Shown: positions 46,913-56,996, numbered from the stretch's first letter. The stretch: DNA of 64,000 nt from Lysobacter sp. (GCA_013141175.1 JABFRN010000001.1:2247444-2311443), one strand, 5' to 3'. Numbers and translations: made by a program. The notes: a model not told the origin generated them from the sequence alone.

Positions 46913-48651
46913 GCGGATATGGAAGTCGCCTGCGCCAGCCAACGCTCGATCCCCGCGCGATCGCGCGCGCGCAGCAAGGCCGGCGCGCGTGCGCGCAGCG
47001 CCGAATGATCGAGTCCGCGCACCGCGCGGCGCAGTTCCAGCAGCGTGCCGGGATGCAGGCTGAATTCCTCCAGCCCCAGCGCCAGCAGCACCGGTGCGAA
47101 CAGCGGGTCGCCGGCCACTTCGCCGCACACCGCCACCGGTTTGCCGCGCGCGCGCGCGGTGCGCATCACCGTGTGCAGCAGGCGCAGCACCGCCGGATGC
47201 AGCGGGCTGTAGAGGTCGCCCAGCGCCTCGTTGTTGCGGTCGGCGGCGAGCAGGTACTGCACCAGATCGTTGGTGCCGATGGAGAGGAAATCCGTGGCGC
47301 CGATGAAGCTCGGCAGCGCGATCGCGGCCGATGGGACTTCGATCATCGCGCCCAACGGCACCGCGTCGGCGATGGCGGAGCCCTCGCGACGCAGTTCGCG
47401 CTGCACGTCGGTCATGAGCGCGCGCACCGCGATCATTTCCTCGCGACCGCTGACCATCGGCACCAGCACCCGGACCGGGCCGTAGGCGCTGGCGCGCAGG
47501 ATCGCGCGCAGTTGGGTGCGGAACAGGTCGGTGCGCGACAGCGACAGGCGCACGCCGCGCAGACCGAGCGCGGGATTGGGTTCGCCGGTGAGCGCCAGTC
47601 CGCTCTCGTCGGCCTTGTCGGCGCCGATGTCGAGGGTGCGGATGGTGACGGTCCGCCCGGTCATGCCCAGGACCAGATCGCGATAGGCGCGGAATTGCTC
47701 TTCTTCGTCCGGCACCGTGCGCCGCAGGTCCGCCGGGCGATGCATGAACAGGAATTCGGTGCGGTACAGGCCGACGCCGGCGGCGCCGAGCGCATGCGCT
47801 TCGGCCACGTCCTCGCGCGATTCCGCGTTCGCCCAGAGTTTGATGTCGACGCCGTCCAGCGTGCGCGTCGGTTCGCGACGCAGCCGGTGCAATTGCTTGC
47901 GTTCGCGCGTGTGCAATTGCACGCGCGCGCGATGTTCGCGCAGGTCGTCGGCGTTCGGTTCGAGGATGACCAGGCCGCTGCCGCCGTCGACCGCGAGCAC
48001 GTCGCCATCGTTGACCTTCTGCAGCACGTGCGAGGCGCCGATCACCAGCGGCACATGCAGGCTGCGGGCGAGGATCGCGCTGTGCGACAGCGGGCTGCCG
48101 CTGGCGGTGACCACGGCCATCACGCCCTGCGCGTGCAGCTGCGCGAGGTCCGAGGGCGAGATGTTGTCGGTGACCAGGATGTCGCCGGCGACCCCCTGCA
48201 GTTCGGCCTCGCGGCGGTGCAGTGCGGCGTGTATGCGGCCGACCACCTGGTCGATATCGTCGATGCGGCTGCGCAGATAGGCATCGTCCATGCCCGAGAA
48301 CACCGAGGCGATGCGGTCGCGCTGCAGGCGCAGGGCGTAGTCGGCGGCGTAGCGGCCGGTGCGGATCAGCTGGTCCAGGCCGGCCAGCAGCTCCGGATCG
48401 TCCAGCAGCAGTGCGTGCAGGTCGAGGAATTCGCCGACCTCGTGCGCGAGCGCGCCGTGCAGGCGATCGCGCAGGGTGTGCATCTCGCCGCGTACGACCG
48501 CGATCGCGGTGTGCAGGCGCTCGACTTCGGCATCGACCAGCGAGGCGTCGATCCGCTCTTCGGCCACGTCCAGCGCATGCGGCAGGCGGACACGCGCACG
48601 TCCGAGTGCACTGCCGCGCGATGCGCCATGGCCGGAGAGGATTCTTCTCAT
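46909..48651 (-). CDS. ptsI: PTS enzyme I
   Basis: 580 residues, normal EI length without an N-terminal GAF domain. The phospho-His is His190 in SGSPLSHSAILARS. PEP-binding parts include GLYRTEFLFMHR, GLRGVRLSL, IGTNDLVQYLLAADRNN and Cys in VCGEVAGDPLF. It moves phosphate from PEP to HPr. Starts one base into the ptsH stop. Confidence 0.94.
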   Translation of the reverse strand: MRRILSGHGASRGSALGRARVRLPHALDVAEERIDASLVDAEVERLHTAIAVVRGEMHTLRDRLHGALAHEVGEFLDLHALLLDDPELLAGLDQLIRTGRYAADYALRLQRDRIASVFSGMDDAYLRSRIDDIDQVVGRIHAALHRREAELQGVAGDILVTDNISPSDLAQLHAQGVMAVVTASGSPLSHSAILARSLHVPLVIGASHVLQKVNDGDVLAVDGGSGLVILEPNADDLREHRARVQLHTRERKQLHRLRREPTRTLDGVDIKLWANAESREDVAEAHALGAAGVGLYRTEFLFMHRPADLRRTVPDEEEQFRAYRDLVLGMTGRTVTIRTLDIGADKADESGLALTGEPNPALGLRGVRLSLSRTDLFRTQLRAILRASAYGPVRVLVPMVSGREEMIAVRALMTDVQRELRREGSAIADAVPLGAMIEVPSAAIALPSFIGATDFLSIGTNDLVQYLLAADRNNEALGDLYSPLHPAVLRLLHTVMRTARARGKPVAVCGEVAGDPLFAPVLLALGLEEFSLHPGTLLELRRAVRGLDHSALRARAPALLRARDRAGIERWLAQATSISA

Positions 48652-48920
48652 CAGCTGTCTTCGTCGAACCGGCGTTCGAACAGGGCGATCACCGCGTCCA
48701 TCGCGGCGGCTTCATCCTCGCCATCGGCGCGGACGATGACCGTGGTGCCCTGGCCGGCGGCCAGCAGCATGACGCCCATGATGCTTTTGGCGTTCACCTC
48801 GCGGCCCTTGGCGGCGACGGTCACGCCGCAGCGGAAGCCGGAGACCGCCTGCACCAGTTTGGCGGTGGCGCGCGCGTGCAGGCCGAGACGGTTGCTGATG
48901 ATGAGGTCGCGTTCGATCAT
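48651..48920 (-). CDS. ptsH: PTS phosphocarrier protein HPr
   Basis: 89 residues. The active His15 lies in NRLGLHARATAKL. Ser46 in NAKSIMGVMLLAAGQGT is the regulatory site used by HPr kinase in this group (the kinase gene is not in the window). It lies between EIIA-Man and EI. Confidence 0.95.
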   Translation of the reverse strand: MIERDLIISNRLGLHARATAKLVQAVSGFRCGVTVAAKGREVNAKSIMGVMLLAAGQGTTVIVRADGEDEAAAMDAVIALFERRFDEDS

Positions 48921-48986
48921 GGCGCGGATTCGGTCGGGAATTGGAAAGAGGGGGTCGGGCAGCGTTCCGGGGCAGGCGCCGTGGAC

Positions 48987-49379
48987 TCAGGCATCATCGA
49001 TGATCGCTCCATTGCGCGCGCCGGCGGCTGCGATCGCCGGCAGTTCGTCCAGCGGCAGCTCGGCATAGTTCATCACCCGCAGCAGCATCGGCAGATTCAG
49101 CGACGCCACCCGCCGCGCGGGCGTACCGAGGCGCGCGATGCGCGCGGCGAGGTTGCTCGGCGATGCGCCATACAGATCGGTGAGGATCAGCACCCCGTCG
49201 CCGCCATCGACCCGGCGCAGCGCGGCGCTGGCCTGCGGCAGGGCGGCGTCGAGGTCGGCGTCGAACGCCAGCTCGAACGCCTCGGTCTTCAGCGGCAGCT
49301 GGCGCAGCATGCGGCCGGCGACCTCGACGAGGGCGCTGCCGATACCGGGATGGGTGACGAGGAGAATGCCGACGGCCAT
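48987..49379 (-). CDS. PTS EIIA component of the mannose family
   Basis: 130 residues, EIIA-Man fold with phospho-His10 in GILLVTHPGIG and LILTDLYGASPSNLAARIA. No EIIB, EIIC or EIID genes lie nearby, so it is likely part of a regulatory rather than transport PTS. Upstream, hprK and rapZ, usual neighbours in related genomes, are absent here. Confidence 0.9.
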   Translation of the reverse strand: MAVGILLVTHPGIGSALVEVAGRMLRQLPLKTEAFELAFDADLDAALPQASAALRRVDGGDGVLILTDLYGASPSNLAARIARLGTPARRVASLNLPMLLRVMNYAELPLDELPAIAAAGARNGAIIDDA

Positions 49380-49426
49380 GGCGACAACTTAACAGACGGA
49401 TGTGACGCGCCGGAAGCCGGCAGGCT

Positions 49427-50233
49427 CTATTCGTCCAGCACCGCGTGGAACAGGGTGTTCAGCAGCGGCAACGCGCGCGGTTGCCGCGTGGTGTCCGGGC
49501 TCATCGCTTCCAGTCGTGCGAGTTGTGCTTCGACGAAGGCGTTGATCGAAGGCACCGGATCGCCCAGCCCCATCTCCGGTGCGCCGCGCTTGCGCTCGAG
49601 CAGCGCCTCGATATCCGCGCGCAGGGCGGGGCGATCGTCGATCAGATGCAGCAGTGCCTGGAATTCGATCGGCGCCGGCGTGGCGTAACGTTCCAGCCAC
49701 AGCACCGACAGCAGCGGTCGCAGCGCATAGAAATATTTCTTCAACGGGACCCGGTCGGCGCGGAGATGGCCGCGATAGTTGGTCTTGGCCATGCTGCGGT
49801 AGTGGTACATGCCGCCCTCGACCGAATACACCTGCGGCAGGAGTGCGCGCGCGCCGGCACCGAAACCGCCGCGTTCGATGTAGCGGATCGGCGACTGGAT
49901 CCATTCCACGAACGCCGGATTCGATTTCCAGAACAGCCGCAGGGCCTTGCGCACATCCCAGCCGTTGAGGTCGATGTCGTCGACGATGTCGTACTCGATC
50001 ACATCGCGGCGTTCCTCCAGATCCACAGCCTGATACCAGCGCGGTGCGTGCGCGTAGACGAAGCGGACGTCGTAATCGCTGTTCGGCGAGGCGAAACCCC
50101 AGGCGCGGCTGCCGGATTCGATCGCCAGCAGGATGCGCACGTCGTGCTCTTCTTCGGCGCGGGCCAGTCGGCGCATGATCTCGGCACGCACGTCCATGGG
50201 GATGACGGAATCGTTCGGCGGTCGGGCATTCAT
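49427..50233 (-). CDS. nucleotidyltransferase-fold protein (YcgL/COG3541 type)
   Basis: 268 residues. The Pol-beta-type motif LAIESGSRAWGFASPNSDYDVRFVYAH holds the GS and DxD metal residues. SMAKTNYRGHL and KKYFYALRPLLSVLWL are typical of the predicted nucleotidyltransferase group. Substrate is unknown; some members may repair or modify RNA. It overlaps the rlmM stop by 4 bases. Confidence 0.8.
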   Translation of the reverse strand: MNARPPNDSVIPMDVRAEIMRRLARAEEEHDVRILLAIESGSRAWGFASPNSDYDVRFVYAHAPRWYQAVDLEERRDVIEYDIVDDIDLNGWDVRKALRLFWKSNPAFVEWIQSPIRYIERGGFGAGARALLPQVYSVEGGMYHYRSMAKTNYRGHLRADRVPLKKYFYALRPLLSVLWLERYATPAPIEFQALLHLIDDRPALRADIEALLERKRGAPEMGLGDPVPSINAFVEAQLARLEAMSPDTTRQPRALPLLNTLFHAVLDE

Positions 50234-51309
50234 GCGTGGGATCGCGTGTCCGTGGTCGCGAAGACCGTGATTTCCTCGCGGTCGTGATACAGCTGGCGGG
50301 CGCGGACGATCAGCGGTTTTCCCGCATCGTCCTCGAAGCATTGCAGACACTGGCGGGTTTCCTGCCAGCGTTTCTTCATCGGCAGTTTGAGATTGAAGAT
50401 CGCGTGCCGGCACCAGCCTTCGCGGAACCATTCGGCCATGCGCGCGGCGACGCGGCTGGGCTGTTCCACCATGTCGCAGACCATCCAGTCCAGCGGTTTC
50501 GCCGGGTGCCAGGCGAAACCGTCGGCGCGCAGATGCTGCACCAGTCCGGTGTCGATGACGTGCTGGCGCAGCGGACCGTTGTCGACCGCGGTGACCTGCA
50601 GGTTCTGGCGTGCGAGCACCCAGCTCCAGCCGCCGGGCGCGGCGCCCAGATCGGCCGCGCGCATGCCGGGGCGCAGCAGGCGTTCGCGCTCGTCGGCGTC
50701 GAGCAGGACCAGCAGCGCTTCTTCGAGTTTCAGCGCGGAGCGCGAGGGCGCATCGGCATGCAGGCGCAGGCGCGGGATGCCCAGCGGCCATGGTGCGCTG
50801 TCGTACGGGTCGCCGACGGCAAGGAAGGCGTGGTCGCCATCGACGAAGCACACATGGAGCCGCGACAGGCGGTCGTTGTCCTGCGCGGCGAGCAGCCCGG
50901 CCTTGCGCAGCGCCGGACGCAGCGCATTGCCGAAGCTGCGCGCGAGCCCGGCCAGCGGTTTGGCCTCGTCGGAATCGGGGTGCTCGACCACGATGGTGCC
51001 GTAGGGTGGGCCTTGGCCCACCATTGGAGCTGTCAGCACCCCCAGCATCGGCGCGATCCGATCCTTCGGATCGAGGCCACGCAGCTCCGCGATCAGGCGC
51101 AATTTCTGCCGCGCGAAGATCAACTCGCGAAAAGGAAGCGCCCGGGCCAGCGCGATGCCATCGTCGCCGACGAACACCACGTAGCCGCTGTTGCGTTCCG
51201 TACGCGCGTAGCCGCCCAGCCCGCGTGCGGCGGCGCGTTCGGTCAGTTCGGCGGCGAGCTCGGGCTCGAAGCCCGGGCGGCAGTAGCAGAGCAGTGCGTG
51301 TTCGCTCAT
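50230..51309 (-). CDS. rlmM: 23S rRNA C2498 2'-O-ribose methyltransferase
   Basis: 359 residues. An N-terminal THUMP-like region is followed by a Rossmann methyltransferase: DLGAAPGGWSWVL, VTAVDNGPLRQHV, PLDWMVCDMVEQP, FNLKLPMKKRW (the K-D-K-E catalytic set of RrmJ-like enzymes). It methylates C2498 of 23S rRNA. Residues ~96-103 (VGQGPPYG) translate a GTAGGGTGGGCC palindrome at 51001-51022, almost identical to one inside valS. Confidence 0.93.
   Translation of the reverse strand: MSEHALLCYCRPGFEPELAAELTERAAARGLGGYARTERNSGYVVFVGDDGIALARALPFRELIFARQKLRLIAELRGLDPKDRIAPMLGVLTAPMVGQGPPYGTIVVEHPDSDEAKPLAGLARSFGNALRPALRKAGLLAAQDNDRLSRLHVCFVDGDHAFLAVGDPYDSAPWPLGIPRLRLHADAPSRSALKLEEALLVLLDADERERLLRPGMRAADLGAAPGGWSWVLARQNLQVTAVDNGPLRQHVIDTGLVQHLRADGFAWHPAKPLDWMVCDMVEQPSRVAARMAEWFREGWCRHAIFNLKLPMKKRWQETRQCLQCFEDDAGKPLIVRARQLYHDREEITVFATTDTRSHA
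51001..51022. repeat. GTAGGGTGGGCC palindrome inside rlmM
   Basis: 22 bases: GTAGGGTGGGCC then TTGGCCCACC. It differs from the valS copy (32750-32771) at two central bases. Confidence 0.75.
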
Positions 51310-51385
51310 TGGCGGCGTGTGCCGAACCGAATCGCGATCGCGCTCCGCGCGCTTTGCCTGGAAGGTCTGCGTTTCGCTTGCGGCA

Positions 51386-51826
51386 TCACATCACGACCGC
51401 ACCGCTGGTGATGTTCTGGCACTGGCCCTGCACGCATTGGCAGCCGCTGACCTCCTGGAAACCGCAGACCGATGCAATACCGGCTTTCGCGCACTGCGCC
51501 TGCACGGCGGCGGGGTCGGTCTTCGCACTCCTGTTCACGCAGCTCGGAAACGCACCGCAGCAGTTGCCGACGTTCTTCACTGCACAATCGGTGTCGGTCC
51601 TGCAGCTGCGGCCTGGATTCGACGCGTCGGCGACCGGGGCCGTCTCCGCGCCCGGTGGCGTCGCGGCGGGAGGTGCGGCCACCGGCGGTTCGGCCGGCCG
51701 GGCGGCGGCGACGGGCGCTGCCGGGGCCGGTTGCGCCGAGGGTGCGTCCGGCGTGGGCGTCGGTGCGGTGCAGCCGATCAGCAGCAGGGCGGTGAGGGCG
51801 GTGAATGCGAAATGGCGCAGGCGCAT
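51386..51826 (-). CDS. Cys-rich lipoprotein of unknown function
   Basis: 146 residues. Lipobox IGC at residue ~19, then ~50 residues of Ala/Pro, then a compact domain with about nine Cys (CRTDTDCAVKNVGNCCGAFPSC..C..C..CQCVQGQC). The Cys pattern suggests several disulfides in an extracytoplasmic fold; its end resembles small EGF-like or inhibitor-type domains but I cannot name it. Confidence 0.65.
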   Translation of the reverse strand: MRLRHFAFTALTALLLIGCTAPTPTPDAPSAQPAPAAPVAAARPAEPPVAAPPAATPPGAETAPVADASNPGRSCRTDTDCAVKNVGNCCGAFPSCVNRSAKTDPAAVQAQCAKAGIASVCGFQEVSGCQCVQGQCQNITSGAVVM

Positions 51827-51890
51827 GGCGAATCTCCTCCAGTCATGGAATGGGCCGCACTGGGATGCGACCCGGCGTGCGCCCGAACGT

Positions 51891-53648
51891 TCAAACGTTC
51901 GCGGCCCAGGTATCGCGCAAGGTCACGCTGCGGTTGAACACCGGCGCGTCGGCGCGATGATCGAAGCGGTCCGCGACGAAATAGCCGATGCGCTCGAACT
52001 GGAAACCCTGCTCGGGCGCGGCGGTGGCGGCTGCGGGCTCGACATAGCCGCGCACGCTGCGCCGCGAGTCCGGATTCAGATAATCGCGGTAGGTTTTGCC
52101 GTCGTCGTCGGTGTCGGGGTTGGCGACGGTGAACAGGCGGTCGTACAGCCGCACCTCCGCCGGTACCGCATGCGCGGCGCTGACCCAGTGGATGGTGCCC
52201 TTGATCTTGCGGTCGGCGCCGGGCATGCCGGGGCGCGATTCCAGATCGAGCGTGCCGCGCAGTTCGACGATCTCGCCGGCATCGTTCCGGATCACTTCGT
52301 CGCAGCGCGCGATGCCGGCGCCGCGCAGGCGCACTTCGCCGCCCGGGATCAGCCGTTTCCAGCCTTTCGGCGGCACTTCGGCGAAATCTTCGCGTTCGAT
52401 CCACAGTTCGCGCGAGAACGGCACCGTGCGCTGGCCGAAGGTGTCGTCCTTCGGATGATTCGAGAACGTCAGATGTTCTTCGTGATCGCCCGGCAGATTG
52501 GTCAACACGAATTTCACCGGATCGAGTACGGCCATGCGCCGTGGCGCGCGGCTGTCGAGATCCTCGCGCAGCGTGTTCTCCAGCACCGAGTAGTCGATGA
52601 GCGAATTCTGCTTCGACAGGCCCAGCCGCGCGACGAACAGTTTCAGCGCATCGGCGGTATAGCCGCGGCGGCGGATGCCCTGCAGCGTCGGCATGCGCGG
52701 GTCGCCCCAGCCGTCGACCAGGCCTTCGTCGACCAGGGTCATCAGCTTGCGCTTGCTCATCACCGTGTAGTTGAGATTGAGCCGCGAGAATTCGATCTGG
52801 CGCGGCTTGTCGGCCTCGAACGGCAGGCCGCGATCGATCAGCGATTCCACCAGCTCGGGATGGTGCGCCAGATCGACCCTGTCCACGCACCAGTCGTACA
52901 GCGGGCGGTGATCCTCGAACTCGAGCGTGCACAGCGAATGGGTGATGCCTTCGGCGGCGTCGCTGAGCGAATGCGCGTAGTCGTACATCGGATAGATCGG
53001 CCAGTCGTTGCCGGTGTTCTGGTGCTCGACGTGCTTGATCCGGTAGATCGCCGGGTCGCGCAGGTTGATGTTGCCGCTGCCCATGTCGATCTTCGCGCGC
53101 AGGGTGCGCGCGCCGTCCGGGAACTCGCCCGCGCGCATGCGCCGGAACAGGTCGAGGTTTTCCTCGACGCTGCGGTTGCGGAACGGCGATTCGCGGCCGG
53201 GCTCGTTCAGGCTGCCGCGATAGGCGCGGACTTCGTCGGCGCTGAGGTCGCAGACGAAGGCGTCGCCCTGGCGGATGAGCTTTTCGGCGGCGAGGTAGAA
53301 CACCTGGAAATAGTCGGAGGCATGGCGCAGTTCCGCCCATTCGAAGCCGAGCCAGCGGACATCGTCCTGGATCGCGCGGACATATTCGGGGTCTTCACGG
53401 GCCGGATTGGTGTCGTCCAGACGCAGGTTGCAGCGCCCGCCGAACTCTTCGGCGATGCCGAAATCGGTCCAGATGGCCCGGGTGTGGCCCAGATGCAGGT
53501 AGCCGTTGGGCTCCGGCGGAAAGCGGGTCCGGATCGCGGCGTGCCGGCCGCTGGCGAGGTCGTCGCGGACGATCTGGCGAATGAAGTCCTGGCGGCGCTC
53601 GGAAACGGCGTCGGCGGGAAGGGTGTCCGTAGGGTGGTCCGGGGTCAT
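51891..53648 (-). CDS. glnS: glutaminyl-tRNA synthetase
   Basis: 585 residues from the ATG at 53648 (a longer frame to 53846 is not supported). HIGH motif RFPPEPNGYLHLGHTRAIW, KMSKS variant VMSKRKL and the C-terminal beta-barrel anticodon domain are present. It charges tRNA-Gln directly. No second domain or break is seen. Confidence 0.96.
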   Translation of the reverse strand: MTPDHPTDTLPADAVSERRQDFIRQIVRDDLASGRHAAIRTRFPPEPNGYLHLGHTRAIWTDFGIAEEFGGRCNLRLDDTNPAREDPEYVRAIQDDVRWLGFEWAELRHASDYFQVFYLAAEKLIRQGDAFVCDLSADEVRAYRGSLNEPGRESPFRNRSVEENLDLFRRMRAGEFPDGARTLRAKIDMGSGNINLRDPAIYRIKHVEHQNTGNDWPIYPMYDYAHSLSDAAEGITHSLCTLEFEDHRPLYDWCVDRVDLAHHPELVESLIDRGLPFEADKPRQIEFSRLNLNYTVMSKRKLMTLVDEGLVDGWGDPRMPTLQGIRRRGYTADALKLFVARLGLSKQNSLIDYSVLENTLREDLDSRAPRRMAVLDPVKFVLTNLPGDHEEHLTFSNHPKDDTFGQRTVPFSRELWIEREDFAEVPPKGWKRLIPGGEVRLRGAGIARCDEVIRNDAGEIVELRGTLDLESRPGMPGADRKIKGTIHWVSAAHAVPAEVRLYDRLFTVANPDTDDDGKTYRDYLNPDSRRSVRGYVEPAAATAAPEQGFQFERIGYFVADRFDHRADAPVFNRSVTLRDTWAANV

Positions 53649-54030
53649 CGACAATGCAGACTGCGAAAACGACCAGTCTAACAGGCTGCCGAAAGACAGC
53701 CTGTTGAAGGCCATGCCGCCGTTTGCGACGTACGGCACCCTTTCTACGGCGTTTCCGCCCTGAAGCGCCGGCATCGCGGCTGCAGAACAGCAGGTCGTGG
53801 TGGTACTGTGTCCGGTGGAATAGGGGCGCCGCATAGGCGTGTGCAAATAGGCCGAAATCGATCAAAGGGGGGCGGGCGATGGGCGTTGGTGCCGATCGGC
53901 CTGTAATTTCGAAAACGACTCCTCTCACCGCGCGGGGCGAAAGCCGCGTTGCGGCGACGTATTGGCCCAAGGCCGGCGTCATCGCGAATTGGATCATGGA
54001 GATCCCGATATTCGCGATCTCCGATTGACC
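53649..54030. other. divergent intergenic region, glnS / diguanylate cyclase
   Basis: 382 bases. No gene with a ribosome site is visible. No clear palindrome or terminator stands out. Confidence 0.4.
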
Positions 54031-56730
54031 ATGGCGTTTCCGAACTGGGACATGCCGCAACACTGGTTCCGCGCGTTCGGCGTGGTGGTGGTGTTGCTGC
54101 TTGGCATGTACGCACTGTCTCCCAGCCGTGCCGAAGCCCCGCATCCGCAGCCGCTGGCGGTGGAGCTGGTGCCGTTGGCCGATACGCAAGGTCGTTTGTC
54201 CGAACTGGGGGCGGGCGGCGATTCCCTGCGGCTCGGAGTCTCGGGCGACGCGCCCCGGTCCCGGGCCGAGTTGCGCTTCGTGCTGCCGGCGAGCGACAAC
54301 GAATCGCTGCACTGGGTGGTCTGGATGCGGCGGACGCCGGTGGAGACGGTCGAGCTGCGGGTGAACGACACCTGGTCGAGCGGGCCCCGCAGTTTCCTCG
54401 CGCCGCAGCGCTTCGAGGGGCCGATGCCGGTGGGGTATCTGTTCCGTCTGCCGGGCACGTGGGAAGGCGAAATCCGCTTGGAGCTCGACGCCAAGGCGAT
54501 GCGCCTGGCGGCATTGAGGCCCGAAGTGATTTCCGAAGAACAGGCGGACCGCTATGTGCAGGAAGCGACCATCTTCGCCAGCCTGTCCTATGCCAGCCTG
54601 CTGATCCTCGCGCTGATGACGCTGGCGCTGTTCTTCGCGTCGCGCGATGCCGGTTTCCTGTCGTTCTTCGTGTTCTGCATCACCGGCGTCCTGCTGCTGG
54701 CCGTCTTCAACGGTCATATCTACCTGCTCGATCCGTTCGGCATGTTCCGTTTCCTTGGCGGCTCCGGCCTGCATGCGGTCTCGCTGCTGTTCGAGGTCGT
54801 CTCGCTGCGGATCCTGTTGAGATATACCGATATCGAACAGACGCGTCCCCCGCTTGTGAAGGCCGTCAACAACGGCTGCGCGATCCTGCTGCTGGCGATC
54901 GGGCTGCTGCTCGCATGGCGCGAACGGCTGGACGCGTTCGCCAGCCTCTTCATGCCCGTGTTCTGGCTCCTGGGCTGCATGGTCGCGTTCTACCTGTTGA
55001 GCGAAGCCTGGCGCCGCCGCGTGCCGCTGGCGGGTGCGGTGTTCTTCTCGGTGCTGACGGTCGCGGTATCGATCCTCGCCTGGGAGCTGGCGTCGCGCGG
55101 CATCATCGCCACGACCCTCTGGACGACCTACGGTTATCAGGCGGGGATCGTGCTGTGCGCATCGATGATCGCGGTCGGCTTGATCAGCCGGATCAGCAAA
55201 TACCGGGAGCAGCGCGATCGCGAGCAGCGCGCGCGCGCCGATTCCGAGCGCCGCATGTATCGCGAAGCCGTGCGCTCGGAATTGATGACCGTGCTGCAGA
55301 CCTCGTTGCGGGGGGTCGCCGAGGACGAGGTGCAGCCGATCGTGTTCCGCCATCTGCTCGAGCATCTGCGCCGGATCGTGCCGACCACCACCGCGGTCGC
55401 GGTCGCCCGCGGCTACCATGGCCGCGACACGCTGGTGGTGCAGCCGGCGGCCTATCTCGACGATGTCGAGGCGAATGTCGGCCAGCGCCTGCAGACGCTG
55501 CGAAAACAGCTCGCCGGCAACATCGAACTGCAACGCCCGGTCACCAAGACCGGCGAGCTCACGCCGGTCGCGATCGAAGCCCTGATCGCGCTGCCCGTAC
55601 GCGCGCCGGCATGGGGCTTGATCGTGCTGGAACGCAGCGGCGCCACCGTGTTCCATCCCGAGGAACTGACCATCGTCCGCGAACTGGCGCGATTGGCGCT
55701 GCTGCAGGCCGACGAGGCCATCGCCGCGCTGCATCTTCGCCATACCGCGGAGATCGATGCCCTGACCGGCGCGCTCAACCGCCGCAGTCTCGACCAGTCG
55801 CTCGCCCGGACCTTCCAGCACGCGCATCGCAAGGGGTTGCCGCTGTCGGTATTGTTCGTCGATATCGACCGCTTCAAGGCGATCAACGACAAGTTCGGCC
55901 ATGCCAGTGGCGACCACTGCCTGCGCGAGATCGCGAAGACGATCGCCGCACAGCTCAGCGAGGACGATATCTTCGGGCGCTACGGCGGCGAGGAGTTCCT
56001 GGTGATCCTGCCGGGCCGGCAGACCGAGATGGCGCGTGCGATCGCCGAGCAGATCCGGCTCGCGGTCGAGCACACTGACGTCCGCTACCAGGAACAGCCG
56101 CTGCGCCTCACGGTGAGCATCGGCGTCGCGACCCAACTCTCGCACGAGGGGCAGCCGCAACCTGCGGTGGAGCGCGCCGACAAGGCGCTCTACGCCGCAA
56201 AGCGCGCGGGTCGCAACCGGGTCCACGTGGCGCCGGCGGTGTTCGCGTCGCGACCGGCGACGGCTTGTTTCCGGTGCGGTCGTCCGCATCTTCTTTTCAC
56301 AATGTTTTCGGTGGAGTATCGCGATGTTCGAATCTTTGCTGGGCATCGGAGCGCACAAACAGCGCATGCCGTCGCCGCAGCGTGCGCTGCCCGGGCGTCC
56401 GGAAGAAATGCCGCTGGGGAATGTCCATCATGTGCACGAACGTCCGCTGCGCGACGTGTTTACCGGTTTCGCGCGCGTGCAGTTCGGCATGGGCTGTTTC
56501 TGGGGCGCCGAACGCAAGTTCTGGCTGCAGCCGGGTGTGTTCACCACGGCCGCCGGCTATGCCGGCGGGCATACGCCGAACGCGAACTACCACGAAGTCT
56601 GCAGCGGCGAAACCGGCCATGCCGAAGTGGTGCTGGTGATCTACGACACGGTGTCGGCGTCGTTCGAAGTGCTGTTGAAAACGTTCTGGGAAAGTCACGA
56701 CCCGACGCAGGGCATGCGCCAGGGAAATGA
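54031..56730 (+). CDS. 7TM-GGDEF diguanylate cyclase; frame runs on into msrA
   Basis: 899 residues as an open frame. It has a signal/anchor, a ~150-residue periplasmic 7TMR-DISM-like beta domain, seven membrane helices (~185-385), a short coiled coil, a GAF-like domain (~420-560) and a GGDEF domain with [14 protein letters not shown] and [12 protein letters not shown]. It should make cyclic di-GMP. The RxxD feedback site is absent (Ser at the Arg place). The GGDEF domain ends near GRNRVHV at about 56225; the last ~165 residues are low-complexity translation that overlaps msrA in another frame. A lost stop or a frameshift near 56230 is likely. Confidence 0.85.
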   Translation: MAFPNWDMPQHWFRAFGVVVVLLLGMYALSPSRAEAPHPQPLAVELVPLADTQGRLSELGAGGDSLRLGVSGDAPRSRAELRFVLPASDNESLHWVVWMRRTPVETVELRVNDTWSSGPRSFLAPQRFEGPMPVGYLFRLPGTWEGEIRLELDAKAMRLAALRPEVISEEQADRYVQEATIFASLSYASLLILALMTLALFFASRDAGFLSFFVFCITGVLLLAVFNGHIYLLDPFGMFRFLGGSGLHAVSLLFEVVSLRILLRYTDIEQTRPPLVKAVNNGCAILLLAIGLLLAWRERLDAFASLFMPVFWLLGCMVAFYLLSEAWRRRVPLAGAVFFSVLTVAVSILAWELASRGIIATTLWTTYGYQAGIVLCASMIAVGLISRISKYREQRDREQRARADSERRMYREAVRSELMTVLQTSLRGVAEDEVQPIVFRHLLEHLRRIVPTTTAVAVARGYHGRDTLVVQPAAYLDDVEANVGQRLQTLRKQLAGNIELQRPVTKTGELTPVAIEALIALPVRAPAWGLIVLERSGATVFHPEELTIVRELARLALLQADEAIAALHLRHTAEIDALTGALNRRSLDQSLARTFQHAHRKGLPLSVLFVDIDRFKAINDKFGHASGDHCLREIAKTIAAQLSEDDIFGRYGGEEFLVILPGRQTEMARAIAEQIRLAVEHTDVRYQEQPLRLTVSIGVATQLSHEGQPQPAVERADKALYAAKRAGRNRVHVAPAVFASRPATACFRCGRPHLLFTMFSVEYRDVRIFAGHRSAQTAHAVAAACAARASGRNAAGECPSCARTSAARRVYRFRARAVRHGLFLGRRTQVLAAAGCVHHGRRLCRRAYAERELPRSLQRRNRPCRSGAGDLRHGVGVVRSAVENVLGKSRPDAGHAPGK

Positions 56731-56980
56731 TGCCGGCACCCAATACCGGTCCGTGATCCATTGCGATACCGAAGCCCAGTACGCCGCTGCCGTCGCCAGT
56801 CGCGGCCGGTACCAGGCGCAGCTCGAGACTGCCGGTCTGGGAAGGATCACGACCGAAATCCTGTACCCCGCACCGGTGTTCTATTACGCCGAAGACGAGC
56901 ACCAGCAGTACCTGTCGAAGCACCCGAAGGGTTATTGCGGGCTCGGCGGCACCGGCGTGAGTTGTCCGACCGGGCTGTGA
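56324..56980 (+). CDS. msrA: peptide methionine sulfoxide reductase MsrA
   Basis: 218 residues. Active Cys in [40 protein letters not shown] and [10 protein letters not shown] are typical; resolving Cys residues lie in the tail [14 protein letters not shown]. It repairs oxidised methionine. GGAG precedes the ATG. It overlaps the run-on frame of the cyclase gene. Confidence 0.94.
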   Translation: MFESLLGIGAHKQRMPSPQRALPGRPEEMPLGNVHHVHERPLRDVFTGFARVQFGMGCFWGAERKFWLQPGVFTTAAGYAGGHTPNANYHEVCSGETGHAEVVLVIYDTVSASFEVLLKTFWESHDPTQGMRQGNDAGTQYRSVIHCDTEAQYAAAVASRGRYQAQLETAGLGRITTEILYPAPVFYYAEDEHQQYLSKHPKGYCGLGGTGVSCPTGL

Positions 56981-56996
56981 TCGGCACGCCGCGCGG

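Noticed and set aside
53395-56367. A 990-codon minus-strand frame opposite the diguanylate cyclase
   Set aside because: Composition is typical of antisense shadows (Arg/His/Gln-rich); the plus-strand GGDEF gene is clear.
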